Counted from the stretch's first letter, positions 15,883-25,162 are shown. The stretch: DNA of 64,000 nucleotides from Variovorax sp. PAMC26660 (GCF_014302995.1 NZ_CP060295.1:1488001-1552000), one strand, 5' to 3'. Numbers and translations: made by a program. The notes: generated by a model not told the origin, from the sequence alone.

Positions 15883-17037
15883 ATGACACTCCCCGCACAA
15901 GGCAAGATCGCCTTCGCCAACCAGTTGCGCGGCCTGGCCGTGCTCATGGTCATCGTCAGCCACTACGCGGGGACCTACTGGAGCGCGCGCGAACTCGTTT
16001 CCCTGTTCGTCTTCGCGCCGCCTGTCGAAGGCCCATCTTCACTGGTGAGCCGGTTCATCACGCCACCCACTGTGGCCTACGGCCCGTTCGGCGTCGCCAT
16101 CTTCTTTCTCATCAGCGGCTTCGTGATTCCGTTCTCGCTGGAGAAACTGGGCGCTGCGCGATTCCTTGCGGCGCGCCTGCTGCGCATCTATCCCACGTAC
16201 TGGGCCGCCAGTGCCGCAGTGATATTCATCGCCTGGCTCTCCAGCAAATACTGGGGACAGGCATTCCACATGGACACAGGCCGGCTGATCGCGAACATGC
16301 TGCTGGTCCAGATCCAGACAGGCCACCTGTCGACGGACCTCGTCAACTGGACGCTCGCGGTCGAGGTCAAGTTCTACATCGTCGCCATGCTGCTGTGGCC
16401 CTGGATCCGGTGCCGGCCGGTGCTGACCATCACGGGCTTCTCCCTGGCACTGCTGGCCTACATGAGCTGCATCCCCAAGGGCTGGAACATCGTGCCGATG
16501 GGGGTCATGCAGATCGGCCTCACCTCGACCAATACCGAGCTGCTGTTTCTTCCGTTCCTGTTCATCGGAACCCTCTTTCATCTCGAGCTGACAAAGAAGA
16601 TTTCGCCGAAGGCGCTCATCGGCTCGGCCCTTGCTGTTCTGATCATCTTCCTGGCGATGTGGAAGAAAACGCCCTGGTTCGCTCAATCCGCGAGTGCGGC
16701 AGCGAACTACAGCTATGCGCTCTTGCTCTTTGGCGTCTGCTATGTGCTGCGAGGCCGTTTCCGGGCGAACCGCGTCCTGGATTTCTTCGCCGACGTCAGC
16801 TATCCCCTGTACATCGTGCACTCGCTCGTCGGGTATGCGGCCATCCGTTTCCTGATGGCGAACGGCGTGAGCTTCGTGCCTGCAGCGCTGCTCGCGTTCG
16901 GCGCGGCCGTTGCGCTTGCCTACCTGATCCATCGCACCGTGGAATTGCCGACAGCGGCGCTGGGGAAGCGATTCGGGCGACGGCCCGTTGCGCCAGCAGT
17001 CCCCGCGACGACCGAAGGCGTGAAGGTCGGGGCCTGA
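15883..17037 (+). CDS. Acyltransferase family 3 (OafA/YrhL-like) membrane protein
   Basis: A 384-residue polytopic inner-membrane protein. It has the family signature near the N-terminus, FANQLRGLAVLMVIVSHYAG, where the R-G-x-A and the histidine following the first helix are the conserved acyl-transfer motif. About ten hydrophobic helices follow, and there is no SGNH hydrolase domain. Members O-acylate surface polysaccharides, lipids or small molecules; the acceptor here is unknown. The start lies 10 bases after the right repeat of the island, so its upstream control DNA is island-derived and no Shine-Dalgarno is obvious. It converges on the DsbC-like gene. Confidence 0.88.
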   Translation: MTLPAQGKIAFANQLRGLAVLMVIVSHYAGTYWSARELVSLFVFAPPVEGPSSLVSRFITPPTVAYGPFGVAIFFLISGFVIPFSLEKLGAARFLAARLLRIYPTYWAASAAVIFIAWLSSKYWGQAFHMDTGRLIANMLLVQIQTGHLSTDLVNWTLAVEVKFYIVAMLLWPWIRCRPVLTITGFSLALLAYMSCIPKGWNIVPMGVMQIGLTSTNTELLFLPFLFIGTLFHLELTKKISPKALIGSALAVLIIFLAMWKKTPWFAQSASAAANYSYALLLFGVCYVLRGRFRANRVLDFFADVSYPLYIVHSLVGYAAIRFLMANGVSFVPAALLAFGAAVALAYLIHRTVELPTAALGKRFGRRPVAPAVPATTEGVKVGA

Positions 17038-17049
17038 GCGCGATATCGA

Positions 17050-17610
17050 TCAGCGCTCCGACGCCACGAGCAATTGCTCGATCCAATCCGCCGAGATCGC
17101 GCCCGGAACCCGCGTCCCGTCCTTGAAGATCATCGTCGGCGTGCCCTTCACGTCGAGCTTGCGGCCGAAGTCGGCATTCCGCTGCAGGGCCGCCGCGTCG
17201 CAGGCGCCTGCCGCTGGGGCGGGCTCCGTGCCCGATTGCATCCAGCTTTCCCAGGTCTTCGTGCGTTCCTTGCTGCACCACACATTGCGCGACCTGGCGA
17301 CCGAATCGGCACCCAGGATCGGGTAGAGAAAAACATAGACCGTCACGTTGCCGATCTTCTTCAGATCCTGATCGACGCGCTTGCAATGGCCGCAGTTGGG
17401 GTCCGAGAACACGGCCAGCTTTCGCTTGCCATCGCCGTGGACGACCTTGATGGCGTCCGCCAGCGGCAGTTGTTCGAAGGTGAAGCCCGCAAGCTTTTCG
17501 AATCGACCTTCGACAGAACTCTTGCGGCTTTGGGCTTCACTGACGTTGGCGCCCGCGAGCAGCGCCACCGCACAGGGGATCAGAAGAAGAAGTTGGCGTC
17601 GAAGTTTCAT
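17050..17610 (-). CDS. DsbC/DsbG-like thioredoxin-fold protein, short form
   Basis: A 186-residue periplasmic protein with a signal peptide (MKLRRQLLLLIPCAVALLAG). The active site is CGHC at residues 73-76 (VFSDPNCGHCKRVD), and the cis-proline loop is GTPTMIF. The following R-N-V-W-C-S segment and G-x-P-A-G-A-C-D cysteine resemble the second disulfide of DsbC. DsbC normally has about 60 residues of dimerisation domain before the catalytic part. Here only some 40 residues lie between the signal and the catalytic strand, so that domain looks shortened. Such a form may be monomeric, acting as an oxidase or for one client. An alternative ATG at 17622 adds four residues. Confidence 0.82.
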   Translation of the reverse strand: MKLRRQLLLLIPCAVALLAGANVSEAQSRKSSVEGRFEKLAGFTFEQLPLADAIKVVHGDGKRKLAVFSDPNCGHCKRVDQDLKKIGNVTVYVFLYPILGADSVARSRNVWCSKERTKTWESWMQSGTEPAPAAGACDAAALQRNADFGRKLDVKGTPTMIFKDGTRVPGAISADWIEQLLVASER

Positions 17611-17727
17611 CGGTGGGTTCATTGGAAGCAAAGAGAAGATGTCCGTCTCGCCGCAGCGAGCGCGAGGCGGCACGAGTCCCCGACGCTAACATTCGCCCGC
17701 CCTCGCTTTTCATCGCCCTCCCGCCCC

Positions 17728-18402
17728 ATGCCCATTGCCCTGAAGTTCATCGCAGCCACCGCGCTGCTGACCGCCGTCCACGTCCTGGTCATGACGGTGC
17801 TTGGCCTGCGGCTTCGCATCGCGATCCGCGAGGTGTCGCTCGGCTTCGGCCCGGTGCTGCTGTCCGCCGGCATCTTCCGGCTGCGCGCGGTGCCGCTGGG
17901 TGGCGCCGTCCTGTTCAAGGACACGCGTGCCGAAGCCATTCCTGAAGGCGCGCCACCCGGTTGGGTGAAAGACGCCTTCGATCATCGGCCGCGATGGGTC
18001 CAGACCCTGCTGCCGTTGGCCGGGGCGGCCTCGCTGGTGGCCATGGCGCTCCTGTTGCATCCGGGCTCGGCGCTCGCGAGCCTGGGCCACGGCTTCGTGC
18101 AGATCGTGACGGGCGGGCTCTCGCCACTCTCGACTGCCCAGCCACTGATCGCCGGTGCAAGCCACATCGCGACGCTCGGCTTCCTGCCCTTGCTCGGCGT
18201 GCTCGCCGCAAAGTTCGCCGCACTGAATCTCCTGCCACTGACGGTGATGAATGGTGGGCAGGCACTGCTGGCGTTGCTGGACCCCGCCCCGCATGAAACA
18301 CCGCGTTGGAAACAGATGCTGATGCAATGGTCCGTGTGGCTGTTCATCGCGCTGGCCTTTTCATGGGCGGTGGCCATCGGTTTCTTCGTGCTCGGGCGCT
18401 GA
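17728..18402 (+). CDS. M50-like membrane protein lacking zinc ligands (pseudoprotease)
   Basis: A 224-residue polytopic membrane protein. It follows the site-2-protease plan: an N-terminal helix where HExxH should lie, a basic strand FGPVLLSAGIFRLRAVPLGG (RseP has F-G then I-P-L-G-G), central helices, then a helix NLLPLTVMNGGQALLALL corresponding to N-L-L-P-x-x-x-L-D-G. The metal site is lost: HExxH is HVLVM at residues 18-22, missing the glutamate and second histidine, and the aspartate of L-D-G is replaced in V-M-N-G-G (residues 173-177). It should therefore not cleave peptides. It is divergent from the DsbC-like gene. A role as a non-catalytic membrane chaperone is a guess. Confidence 0.72.
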   Translation: MPIALKFIAATALLTAVHVLVMTVLGLRLRIAIREVSLGFGPVLLSAGIFRLRAVPLGGAVLFKDTRAEAIPEGAPPGWVKDAFDHRPRWVQTLLPLAGAASLVAMALLLHPGSALASLGHGFVQIVTGGLSPLSTAQPLIAGASHIATLGFLPLLGVLAAKFAALNLLPLTVMNGGQALLALLDPAPHETPRWKQMLMQWSVWLFIALAFSWAVAIGFFVLGR

Positions 18403-18537
18403 ATAAAACGGGGCGACACAAGACAACCCCTGCGCCGAAACAGTCAATGAGCGGTAACAAGGCATCGGTTTAATCCAGCGCGGGAAACCTCCCCTGCCCT
18501 CATCGTCCTGCGCCGCACACGGCTCAGGAATTCGCCT

Positions 18538-20208
18538 GTGACCACTGCTCTCCGCGCTCCCCGATTCAACACCACCAACGTTCTTGGCCGGCGGCTCCTG
18601 GCCACCTTCTGCGTCGTGCTGCTGCTGACCCTTGCGGGCTCGGGCATCGGCATCTGGTCGCTCGCCAAGGTGAACGAGGCCACGCACGAGGCCATCCAGC
18701 AGCACGGCGTGTCGGAGCGCCTGGTGGTGGACGCCTACCGCCACCAGGCCATCAACGCCGAGCGCTACAAGGCGATGGCGTTGAGTTCCGAACCTGAAGT
18801 GGGCGAGATCCTGGCCGCCGACATTCAGGCGACCGAAACCCGCTACACCGAGTTGCTGCAGCAAGTGTCGGAACGCCTTCACACGGCATCCGACCGCGCA
18901 TTGCTCGCACAAACACAAGCCACCGGCGACGACTTCAGGAAGGCCGTGAAGGAGCTGATCGCCGCACGCGACTCGGGCCTCACCGAGCGCATCCGCGCCG
19001 TCTACGCGCAGCGCTTTCAGCCCGGCGCCGCCGCATTGCTGGAGGCTCTCGGCAAGCTCGCGCAGTCGCAGCGCGAGGCCATCGATGCAGCCGGTGTTCG
19101 CATCGAGGACCTGAGCACGTCGGCCCGGCTGGCCCTGGTGCTGTTCAGTGCAACGGCGCTGCTGCTGGGCATCGTGCTGGCGCAGTGGCTGGTGCGCAGC
19201 ATCAGCCGGCCGATCCGCGTGGCGGGTGAAACGGCCGAACGCGTGGCCAGCCTTGACCTGCGCCAGGACATCGAAGGCCATTCTCGCGACGAAGCCGGCC
19301 AGATGCTGCTGGCCTTGGGCGCGATGCAAGGCGCATTGCGCGAACTGGTCCTGCGGGTGCGCGAGTCGGTGCAGAGCGTGCACGTGGCGGCCGGCGAAAT
19401 CGCTCACGGCAATTCGGATCTGTCGGCGCGCACCGAGAACGCCGCGTCCAGCCTGCAGCAGACGGCCGCTGCGCTCGAGCAGGTGATGCGCAACGTGCAG
19501 CAGTCGAGCGATGCCGCAGGCAAGGCCGAGCAGATGGCGGGCGCTGCAGCCGCGGTGGCGGCGCAGGGCGGCGAGGTGGGGTCGCAGGTGGTCGGGACCA
19601 TGCAGGACATCCATCGCGCCTCGCACAAGATGGCCGACATCATCGGCGTGATCGACAGCATCGCCTTCCAGACGAACATCCTCGCGCTCAATGCCGCCGT
19701 CGAAGCGGCGCGCGCCGGCGAGTCGGGCCGGGGCTTCGCGGTGGTCGCGGCGGAAGTGCGACAGCTCGCCACGCGATCGGCCGCAGCCGCGCGCGAGATC
19801 AAGGGCCTGATCGAAAACTCGGTGCACCGCATCGAAGCCGGCACGACGCTGGCCGACAGCGCGGGGCAGACCATGGGCCGCATCATGGATTCGATCCGGC
19901 AGGTGGCGGACACCGTGAGCGCCATCACGGTCGCGACGCATGCGCAGACGCGGGACATCGGGCAGATCAACACCGCCGTGTCTCATCTGGATCGCATGAC
20001 GCAGCAGAACTCGGCGCTGGTGGAAGAGTCCGCCGCTGCATCGGAAGGCTTGCGTGACCAGGCGCGTCATCTCGATGCGCTCATCAGCCAGTTCGTGCTG
20101 CCCGGCGACGGCGAGGCCGCACAGCAGGGTGCGCAGTGGATGCCGCCACCGACGACACGGGCGGTGCAATTGGCGGCAGCGCCGAAAGACCGCTTGCTGC
20201 CAGCCTGA
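18538..20208 (+). CDS. Methyl-accepting chemotaxis protein
   Basis: A 556-residue chemoreceptor starting at GTG. TM1 is about residues 20-41 (LLATFCVVLLLTLAGSGIGI) and TM2 about 198-220 (LALVLFSATALLLGIVLAQW). The 155 residues between them are the periplasmic helical sensor domain, which I cannot assign to a ligand. A HAMP domain follows (SISRPIRVAGETAERVASLD). The cytoplasmic tip carries the invariant hairpin LNAAVEAARAGESGRGFAVV and AAEVRQLATRSAAAAREIKG. There is no C-terminal receptor pentapeptide for CheR/CheB. It signals to CheA/CheW elsewhere; the only chemosensory genes in this window are the pil set. Confidence 0.94.
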   Translation: MTTALRAPRFNTTNVLGRRLLATFCVVLLLTLAGSGIGIWSLAKVNEATHEAIQQHGVSERLVVDAYRHQAINAERYKAMALSSEPEVGEILAADIQATETRYTELLQQVSERLHTASDRALLAQTQATGDDFRKAVKELIAARDSGLTERIRAVYAQRFQPGAAALLEALGKLAQSQREAIDAAGVRIEDLSTSARLALVLFSATALLLGIVLAQWLVRSISRPIRVAGETAERVASLDLRQDIEGHSRDEAGQMLLALGAMQGALRELVLRVRESVQSVHVAAGEIAHGNSDLSARTENAASSLQQTAAALEQVMRNVQQSSDAAGKAEQMAGAAAAVAAQGGEVGSQVVGTMQDIHRASHKMADIIGVIDSIAFQTNILALNAAVEAARAGESGRGFAVVAAEVRQLATRSAAAAREIKGLIENSVHRIEAGTTLADSAGQTMGRIMDSIRQVADTVSAITVATHAQTRDIGQINTAVSHLDRMTQQNSALVEESAAASEGLRDQARHLDALISQFVLPGDGEAAQQGAQWMPPPTTRAVQLAAAPKDRLLPA

Positions 20209-20234
20209 GCGAGCGGGCCGCCGTTCCGTTCGCC

Positions 20235-20552
20235 TCAGCGAATCAGGTCCATCGGCACGACTTCCGGTGTGACCCTGGCCGCGGTTGCGGTCAGCAACTG
20301 GCCGTTCGACTCCTTCCAGCAGATGATGTGGGTCATGCCCGAGCCCGCCGGGCCCGGGGCCTGTATCGACACCGCCTTCCACCCCTTGCACGCGCCGCCC
20401 ACGGTGGTGGGCCGGTCGAGAAACACGTAGTCGGTGCCGGCGTCGATGCGCAGCACGCCCACCACGCCGGGTGGAAGCGGCTTGCGCGCCTGGGCGGAAG
20501 CCGCGCACGCGACGGTGGTCATGACGATGCCCACGAAGAAGATGTGCCCCAT
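20235..20552 (-). CDS. Small exported hypothetical protein
   Basis: A 105-residue protein with a probable signal peptide (MGHIFFVGIVMTTVACAASA, cleavage near AQA). The mature part contains two cysteines (VGGACKGWKA and HIICWKESN) and is otherwise featureless; PTTVGGACKGWKAV and a conserved-looking DYVFLDR suggest a small beta-rich periplasmic domain. The upstream frame remains open, but the ATG at 20552 was chosen because it generates the signal sequence. It converges on the chemoreceptor gene with 26 bases between stops. Function unknown. Confidence 0.6.
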   Translation of the reverse strand: MGHIFFVGIVMTTVACAASAQARKPLPPGVVGVLRIDAGTDYVFLDRPTTVGGACKGWKAVSIQAPGPAGSGMTHIICWKESNGQLLTATAARVTPEVVPMDLIR

Positions 20553-20790
20553 GCCTGCTGCTCCGGTGTTGCCGAGGGCCGATCTTACTTTTGCACTTGC
20601 GGCCGCTGCCACCACAGCGGCGTCGCGCGACGGCGGCGTCAATCGCACAAATGGACTACACGCAAAGCGCCTTCCTCCCCTGTTCCCGTGATGGTTCAAA
20701 GACACCCAAGCCGCTTCAATCGGCGCCTCACGGCCGCCATCGGCGCGCCGCTTTGGAACTGTCGTCAGAAGAATCACGAGGAAATCGATC

Positions 20791-22293
20791 ATGGACCGGA
20801 GAAGGTTTGCGCTCAGCGCGGTGGGCATCGCGGTGTTGAGCGGGTGCGGTGGTGGCGGCAGCGGGGGCGGTGGTGGGTTCGCCTTTCCACCGGTCGGCGT
20901 GCCGCCGGCACCTGCCCCGGGCGAGCCTCCTGCGCCGGTGCCACCCGCGCCGCAACCGCCGGTCCCGCCTGCGCCCAATCCACCGGCGCCGCCTGCCGGT
21001 CCCGAGCTTGCAACGCCGACCTTGCTGCCCGCATCGACGATCCTTGCGCAGAGCATCGTCAACCACGACAACGACACCTACGCCAGCGTCGGCCCTGGCC
21101 AGGCGAACTTCTGGGACCTGAGGCCCGACTTCTGCATCGGGGACGGCTGGAACGGCCAGTTCGCGGGCGCGCTGGCATTGAATGTGAAAGTGGGCAACCG
21201 TTCAGAAGGCTTCGATGGCGATCAGACCTTCGCAGAGTTGACGCCGCTGGGCCCCGAGATGACGGCGACCGACGGCATGAAGGTCGTATCGACCACGACG
21301 GACCCGCAGTTCCAATCGAACGGCGTGGCGGCGTTCCTGCATCCGGTACCCGACGCACGGCTGCAGCAGACCTTGGATTTGCGGCAGGCCGTCGGTCGCG
21401 TGAACCTCGGGTGGACCGGCATGTGGGGCGCGCTGCGCGGCAACTTCAGTGACGAGCCCGCCTTCATGCAGGTGGTGCTGCGCGACACCAGTGGTGGGCT
21501 GCTGGCCACGCTCTTCAAGATCGACAGCAGCGGCTCGACGGGCACGTGGGGATTCGCCTGGCTCACGGCCTACGTCGGCCAGGTGGTCGTGCTGTCGTTC
21601 GAGCAATGCAACCGCGGCCAGGGCACATCGATCGAGTTGGTGTCGGTGGACGACAGCGCGCCGCGGTCTCGCAGCTTCATCGTCAACGGCGACTTCAGCG
21701 CGGGCCTGTCGGGCTGGACCGTGTCGCAGACGCGCGGCGTGCAGAACATCCGCTCAGGCATCAGGACCCTGCGCGGGCTCGAAGTGCAGCGCACTTTCTA
21801 CGCGCAACCCAGCCAGTCGTGGGGGCGGATGACGGATACCTTCCACAACCCATCGGCGTCATCCGTCACGGCGAGAGTGACGTACACCAGCTTCCTGGGC
21901 TCCTACGGCTCGGGCGTGATCTATCCGCCGGCGGGTGCGCCGCTGAAGGCGCTGACGGTGTGGGACGGCATGGGCAAGGGCCGCGATGCGGGCTTCGTCT
22001 TCGGCGCGGCGGACAGCGTCGGTTACGCCTCCGCCGTCACGCTCAACGCATCGGACGGGAACAACATGGTGACGATGCAATTCGACATCACGGTGCCGGC
22101 CGGCGGCACGGTCACGCTGGCGAACTTCCTGATCCTGACGGGCACGAACACCTGGATCGGCGCCACGAGCACCGCGGCCCGCGCCGCCGAAGTGGACACG
22201 CAGGCCGCCGCGATCGCCGCGAACTTCCGCACCGACGTGGTGTACCAGCGCGGCCTGACGCAGCAGCAGCTCGATACCTTGAAGAACTTCTGA
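20791..22293 (+). CDS. Exported lipoprotein with Pro-rich linker
   Basis: A 500-residue protein. The N-terminus MDRRRFALSAVGIAVLSGCG contains a lipobox (LSGC) and an Arg-rich stretch that could be used by Tat. A Gly run follows, then a Pro/Ala-rich linker over about residues 33-70 (APAPGEPPAPVPPAPQPPVP), as in surface-displayed lipoproteins. The body is beta-rich and Gly/Ser-rich, with two repeat-like halves resembling carbohydrate-binding or jelly-roll modules (FIVNGDFSAGLSGWTVSQTR is a typical N-G-D-F-x-x-G-L-x-G-W lead-in). The C-terminus is a short helix. No catalytic domain was recognised. It probably anchors in a membrane and exposes a binding domain. Confidence 0.68.
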   Translation: MDRRRFALSAVGIAVLSGCGGGGSGGGGGFAFPPVGVPPAPAPGEPPAPVPPAPQPPVPPAPNPPAPPAGPELATPTLLPASTILAQSIVNHDNDTYASVGPGQANFWDLRPDFCIGDGWNGQFAGALALNVKVGNRSEGFDGDQTFAELTPLGPEMTATDGMKVVSTTTDPQFQSNGVAAFLHPVPDARLQQTLDLRQAVGRVNLGWTGMWGALRGNFSDEPAFMQVVLRDTSGGLLATLFKIDSSGSTGTWGFAWLTAYVGQVVVLSFEQCNRGQGTSIELVSVDDSAPRSRSFIVNGDFSAGLSGWTVSQTRGVQNIRSGIRTLRGLEVQRTFYAQPSQSWGRMTDTFHNPSASSVTARVTYTSFLGSYGSGVIYPPAGAPLKALTVWDGMGKGRDAGFVFGAADSVGYASAVTLNASDGNNMVTMQFDITVPAGGTVTLANFLILTGTNTWIGATSTAARAAEVDTQAAAIAANFRTDVVYQRGLTQQQLDTLKNF

Positions 22294-22324
22294 GCGCGAC
22301 GCGACGTGGGTGCGGCCAGGGCAC

Positions 22325-23023
22325 TCACACCACCCGGTGCTCCCGCACCACGAACGCCGTGATCTCCGCCAGGAAGGTGCGCGCATGCGCCATCGTGCGC
22401 TGCCCTTGCGGCGATGCGAACGCGGCGTCCAGCATGTCGGTGTTCTCGAACCACAGCTCGACGATGCCGTCGATCGGCAGCTCGACATAGGCACAAGGCG
22501 TGCCCTTCTCGAACTCGCGCGCCACGACCACGTTCTGCCGATAGCCGCTCACGCCGGGCATGCGGCGCACGTGATCGGCATGGACCTTCCATTCGCGACG
22601 GAAGTCTTCATCCGATTGCGCGATCGGCCGGCGCAGCAGCGAGATGCGCTTGAGCAGGCCTTCGGGCTTCGCAGGCAGCGCGATGACTTCGGTCTGCTCG
22701 ACCGTAACGATGTGCAGTCCGCCAAGAAAGTGCTGTTCGTCCGCGCGGATGGCCGCCGCAAGTTCACCGTTCGTGAAGGCTTCGGTCGCTCGCGCAGCTT
22801 CATCGAAGCGCAGTTGCGAGAAACCATCGAAGTCCCAAGGACCGCGCGCGAAATCGATGCCGCGCTGCAACCGGTCGACCACGAGGTTCTGCCGATAAGC
22901 ACGCAGCGCGGGCAGTTGCGCCACCAGCGGCCCGTGGCTCTCGCGCCAGTGGCTGCGAAAGGCGTCGTCGGTCCATTCGGGCTTCTTGCGGATCAGGCCC
23001 ATGCGCAGGGTCGTCGTTGTCAT
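22325..23023 (-). CDS. Protein with two EthD-like domains
   Basis: A 232-residue protein built of two ferredoxin-like (dimeric alpha/beta barrel) domains of the EthD type. Each starts with a strand R-x-x-L-x-R-K/R-P, followed by D-x-F-R-x-x-W-x-x-x-H and R-Q-N: first RMGLIRKKPEWTDDAFRSHW, then ISLLRRPIAQSDEDFRREWK. EthD proteins are small accessory proteins found in ether, dehydratase and monooxygenase pathways. The start overlaps the stop of the Old Yellow Enzyme gene by 4 bases (ATGA), indicating translational coupling and a joint role in the catabolic cluster. The substrate is unknown. Confidence 0.8.
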   Translation of the reverse strand: MTTTTLRMGLIRKKPEWTDDAFRSHWRESHGPLVAQLPALRAYRQNLVVDRLQRGIDFARGPWDFDGFSQLRFDEAARATEAFTNGELAAAIRADEQHFLGGLHIVTVEQTEVIALPAKPEGLLKRISLLRRPIAQSDEDFRREWKVHADHVRRMPGVSGYRQNVVVAREFEKGTPCAYVELPIDGIVELWFENTDMLDAAFASPQGQRTMAHARTFLAEITAFVVREHRVV

Positions 23024-24198
23024 GTCTTGCCTTCTTCGTTGGACAGTGCGGCCGCTTCAGCGCGTGCGCGCGCCAGGCCCGGCGCGCGCTTGGCGAGCCA
23101 CACGCCGTGGCGCACGGGCCAGCGTTCGTAGCCCGGGTCGGCGCCCAGCGCAGCGGCTGCGTGATGCGGCCAGTAGGGGTCGAGCAGCGCCTCGCGGCCA
23201 ATCGCGATCAAGTCGGCTTCGCCAGCAGCGAGCACCGCCTCAGCCTGCTGTGCGTCGACGATCATGCCGACCGCCTGCGTCGCGATCTGCGCATCGCGCC
23301 GGATACGCTCGGAGAACGGCACTTGAAAGCCCAGGCCGCGCGGCACGGGCAAGGCGCGTGTTTCTTCGGTGAGCCCGCCCGACGAGCAATCGATCACGTC
23401 GACGCCGCAGCGCTTGAGTTCACGCGCAAGGACCACCGAGTCATCGAGACTCCAGCCATCGAGCGTGCCATCGACCGCCGAGAGCCGGCAGAACAGCGGT
23501 TTGCCCGCAGGCCACGCCGCGCGCACGCGCTGTGCGATTTCCAGTGCAAGCCACATGCGGTTCTCGCGGCTGCCGCCGAGCGCATCGCCGCGATGGTTCG
23601 CGTTGGGCGACAAGAAACTCGCCACCAGATAGCCGTGGCCGAAATGCAGCTCGACCACATCGAAGCCCGCCTTGTCGGCCCGCACCGTCGCATCGACGAA
23701 GTGCTTCACGACCGAGGCGATGCCGTTCGCATCGAGCGCACGCGGCGCGGACCAACCGGGGCCAGCCGCAAGCGCGCTCGGGCCGAGGCGTTCCCATGGC
23801 TCCTCGTCGGCCGCCATGCGTTCGGCACTCAGCGCCGCGCCGCCTTCCCACAGCGGCTCACTGCCGGCCTTGCGCCCCGCATGCGCGAGCTGCACGCCGA
23901 TGGCGCAGCCCTGCGCGTGCACAAAATCGACGACAGCCTTCAGCGGCGCGATCTGGCTGTCTTTCCACAGGCCGAGGTCGGCGGTGCCGATGCGCCCGCG
24001 CGGATCGACTGCGGTGCTCTCGGTGAGGATCAGGCCCGCACCGCCGAGCGCGAACTTGCCCAGGTGCACCATGTGCCAGGGCGTGGCATGGCCGCGGTCG
24101 GCCGCGTGCTGGCACATCGGCGAGATCACGACGCGGTTGGGCAGCGTGAGGTTGCGCAGCTTCAGGGGCTGGAACAGCAAGGGAGATGAGTCGGGCAT
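23020..24198 (-). CDS. Old Yellow Enzyme-family NADH:flavin oxidoreductase
   Basis: A 392-residue FMN-dependent ene-reductase (XenA/YqjM subgroup), which reduces activated carbon-carbon double bonds. Family marks: N-terminal LLFQPLKLRNLTLPNRVVIS, cysteine in SPMCQHAADRG (Cys29, the redox-tuning Cys of the thermophilic-like class), QLAHAGRKAG, the substrate-binding pair HFGHGYLVASFLSP where the family usually has H-x-x-H-G-Y-L, and ending GREALLDPYWPHHAA for phosphate binding. It is one of the few cluster genes whose reaction is clear. It overlaps the EthD gene by 4 bases and follows the EamA exporter by 24 bases. Confidence 0.93.
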   Translation of the reverse strand: MPDSSPLLFQPLKLRNLTLPNRVVISPMCQHAADRGHATPWHMVHLGKFALGGAGLILTESTAVDPRGRIGTADLGLWKDSQIAPLKAVVDFVHAQGCAIGVQLAHAGRKAGSEPLWEGGAALSAERMAADEEPWERLGPSALAAGPGWSAPRALDANGIASVVKHFVDATVRADKAGFDVVELHFGHGYLVASFLSPNANHRGDALGGSRENRMWLALEIAQRVRAAWPAGKPLFCRLSAVDGTLDGWSLDDSVVLARELKRCGVDVIDCSSGGLTEETRALPVPRGLGFQVPFSERIRRDAQIATQAVGMIVDAQQAEAVLAAGEADLIAIGREALLDPYWPHHAAAALGADPGYERWPVRHGVWLAKRAPGLARARAEAAALSNEEGKT

Positions 24199-24222
24199 GA
24201 AGGGCTACAAAAATAGAAGCAC

Positions 24223-25161
24223 TCAGGACGCACGCGCAGGCGCAACCACCGCGACGGCGGGCCGCGTGCCAAGGTAGGTTCCGCCCATCACCGCGGCAAA
24301 GCCGAGCAGGTGCCACCAGGTGAGCACCTCGCCCAGCAGCAGCGCAGCGAATGCGACGCCGAACACCGGCACCCAGTAGAGATACACGGCCGTGCGCGCC
24401 ACGCCGATGATCGAGATGGCGCGGTTCCAGATCAGGTTGCCGGCCGCGGTGGCGGCCACGCCGGAGAACAGCACCAGCACCCACGGCCACACACCGGGGA
24501 ACAGTTGGGCCGAGCCGAGCGGCGACGGTCCGAGCACGGTGTGCACGACCAGCATGCCAGTGCCGATCATGTAGATGATCCAGCTGATCGACAGCGGATC
24601 GATCTGCCGCGCCAGCCGCTGCACGCCCACGCCGCCGACCGCGAAGCTCACCACGGCCAGCGCGAGCATCAGGTCGCCGATGCCGGCGCTCGAGAGCCCC
24701 GCGCCGGGGTGACTCAACACCACCGCAGCCACGCCGGCAAAGCCCAGCGCCACGCCGAGCATGCGCCTCGGCGTGAAGCGCTCGCGAAAAACCAGCGCCG
24801 CCATCAGCGCCGAGACCAGCGGGCTCAGCGCCATGATCAGCGCGCCGTTGGTTGCGGTGGAGCGCAACAGCCCCTGCGCGAACAGGATCTGGTTGGCATA
24901 GACCATCAGGAACGCGCAGCCCGTCATGCCTGCAAGCTGCTTCGCGCGCAGGGCAGGCAGCCCGCCGCGCCGCCACAGCACGATGGCCGTCAGCGCCACG
25001 CAGGCCACCGCCATGCGCAGCGCGGCGAGCGGCAGCGACTCGAAGGACGCGGTGAGCGCCTTCACGGCGGACACGTTCACGCCCCACAGCAGCATCGCCA
25101 GCAGCATCCAGCCCTGCACCGATGCAGGCGTGGCGCCTGTGGGGCGCGCCGAGGCGGTCAC
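24223..25161 (-). CDS. EamA/DMT-family transporter
   Basis: A 312-residue membrane protein with about ten hydrophobic helices arranged as two EamA repeats, the drug/metabolite exporter fold. Recognisable blocks are WMLLAMLLWGVNVSAVKALT at the start, ANQILFAQGLLRSTATNGAL ending the first repeat and AGNLIWNRAISIIGVARTAV in the second. The family exports amino acids, metabolites or drugs across the inner membrane. Its start is 1 base from the stop of the MBL-fold gene, so it is certainly in the same transcript and may move a pathway intermediate. The substrate is not deducible. Confidence 0.88.
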   Translation of the reverse strand: MTASARPTGATPASVQGWMLLAMLLWGVNVSAVKALTASFESLPLAALRMAVACVALTAIVLWRRGGLPALRAKQLAGMTGCAFLMVYANQILFAQGLLRSTATNGALIMALSPLVSALMAALVFRERFTPRRMLGVALGFAGVAAVVLSHPGAGLSSAGIGDLMLALAVVSFAVGGVGVQRLARQIDPLSISWIIYMIGTGMLVVHTVLGPSPLGSAQLFPGVWPWVLVLFSGVAATAAGNLIWNRAISIIGVARTAVYLYWVPVFGVAFAALLLGEVLTWWHLLGFAAVMGGTYLGTRPAVAVVAPARAS

Positions 25162-25162
25162 C

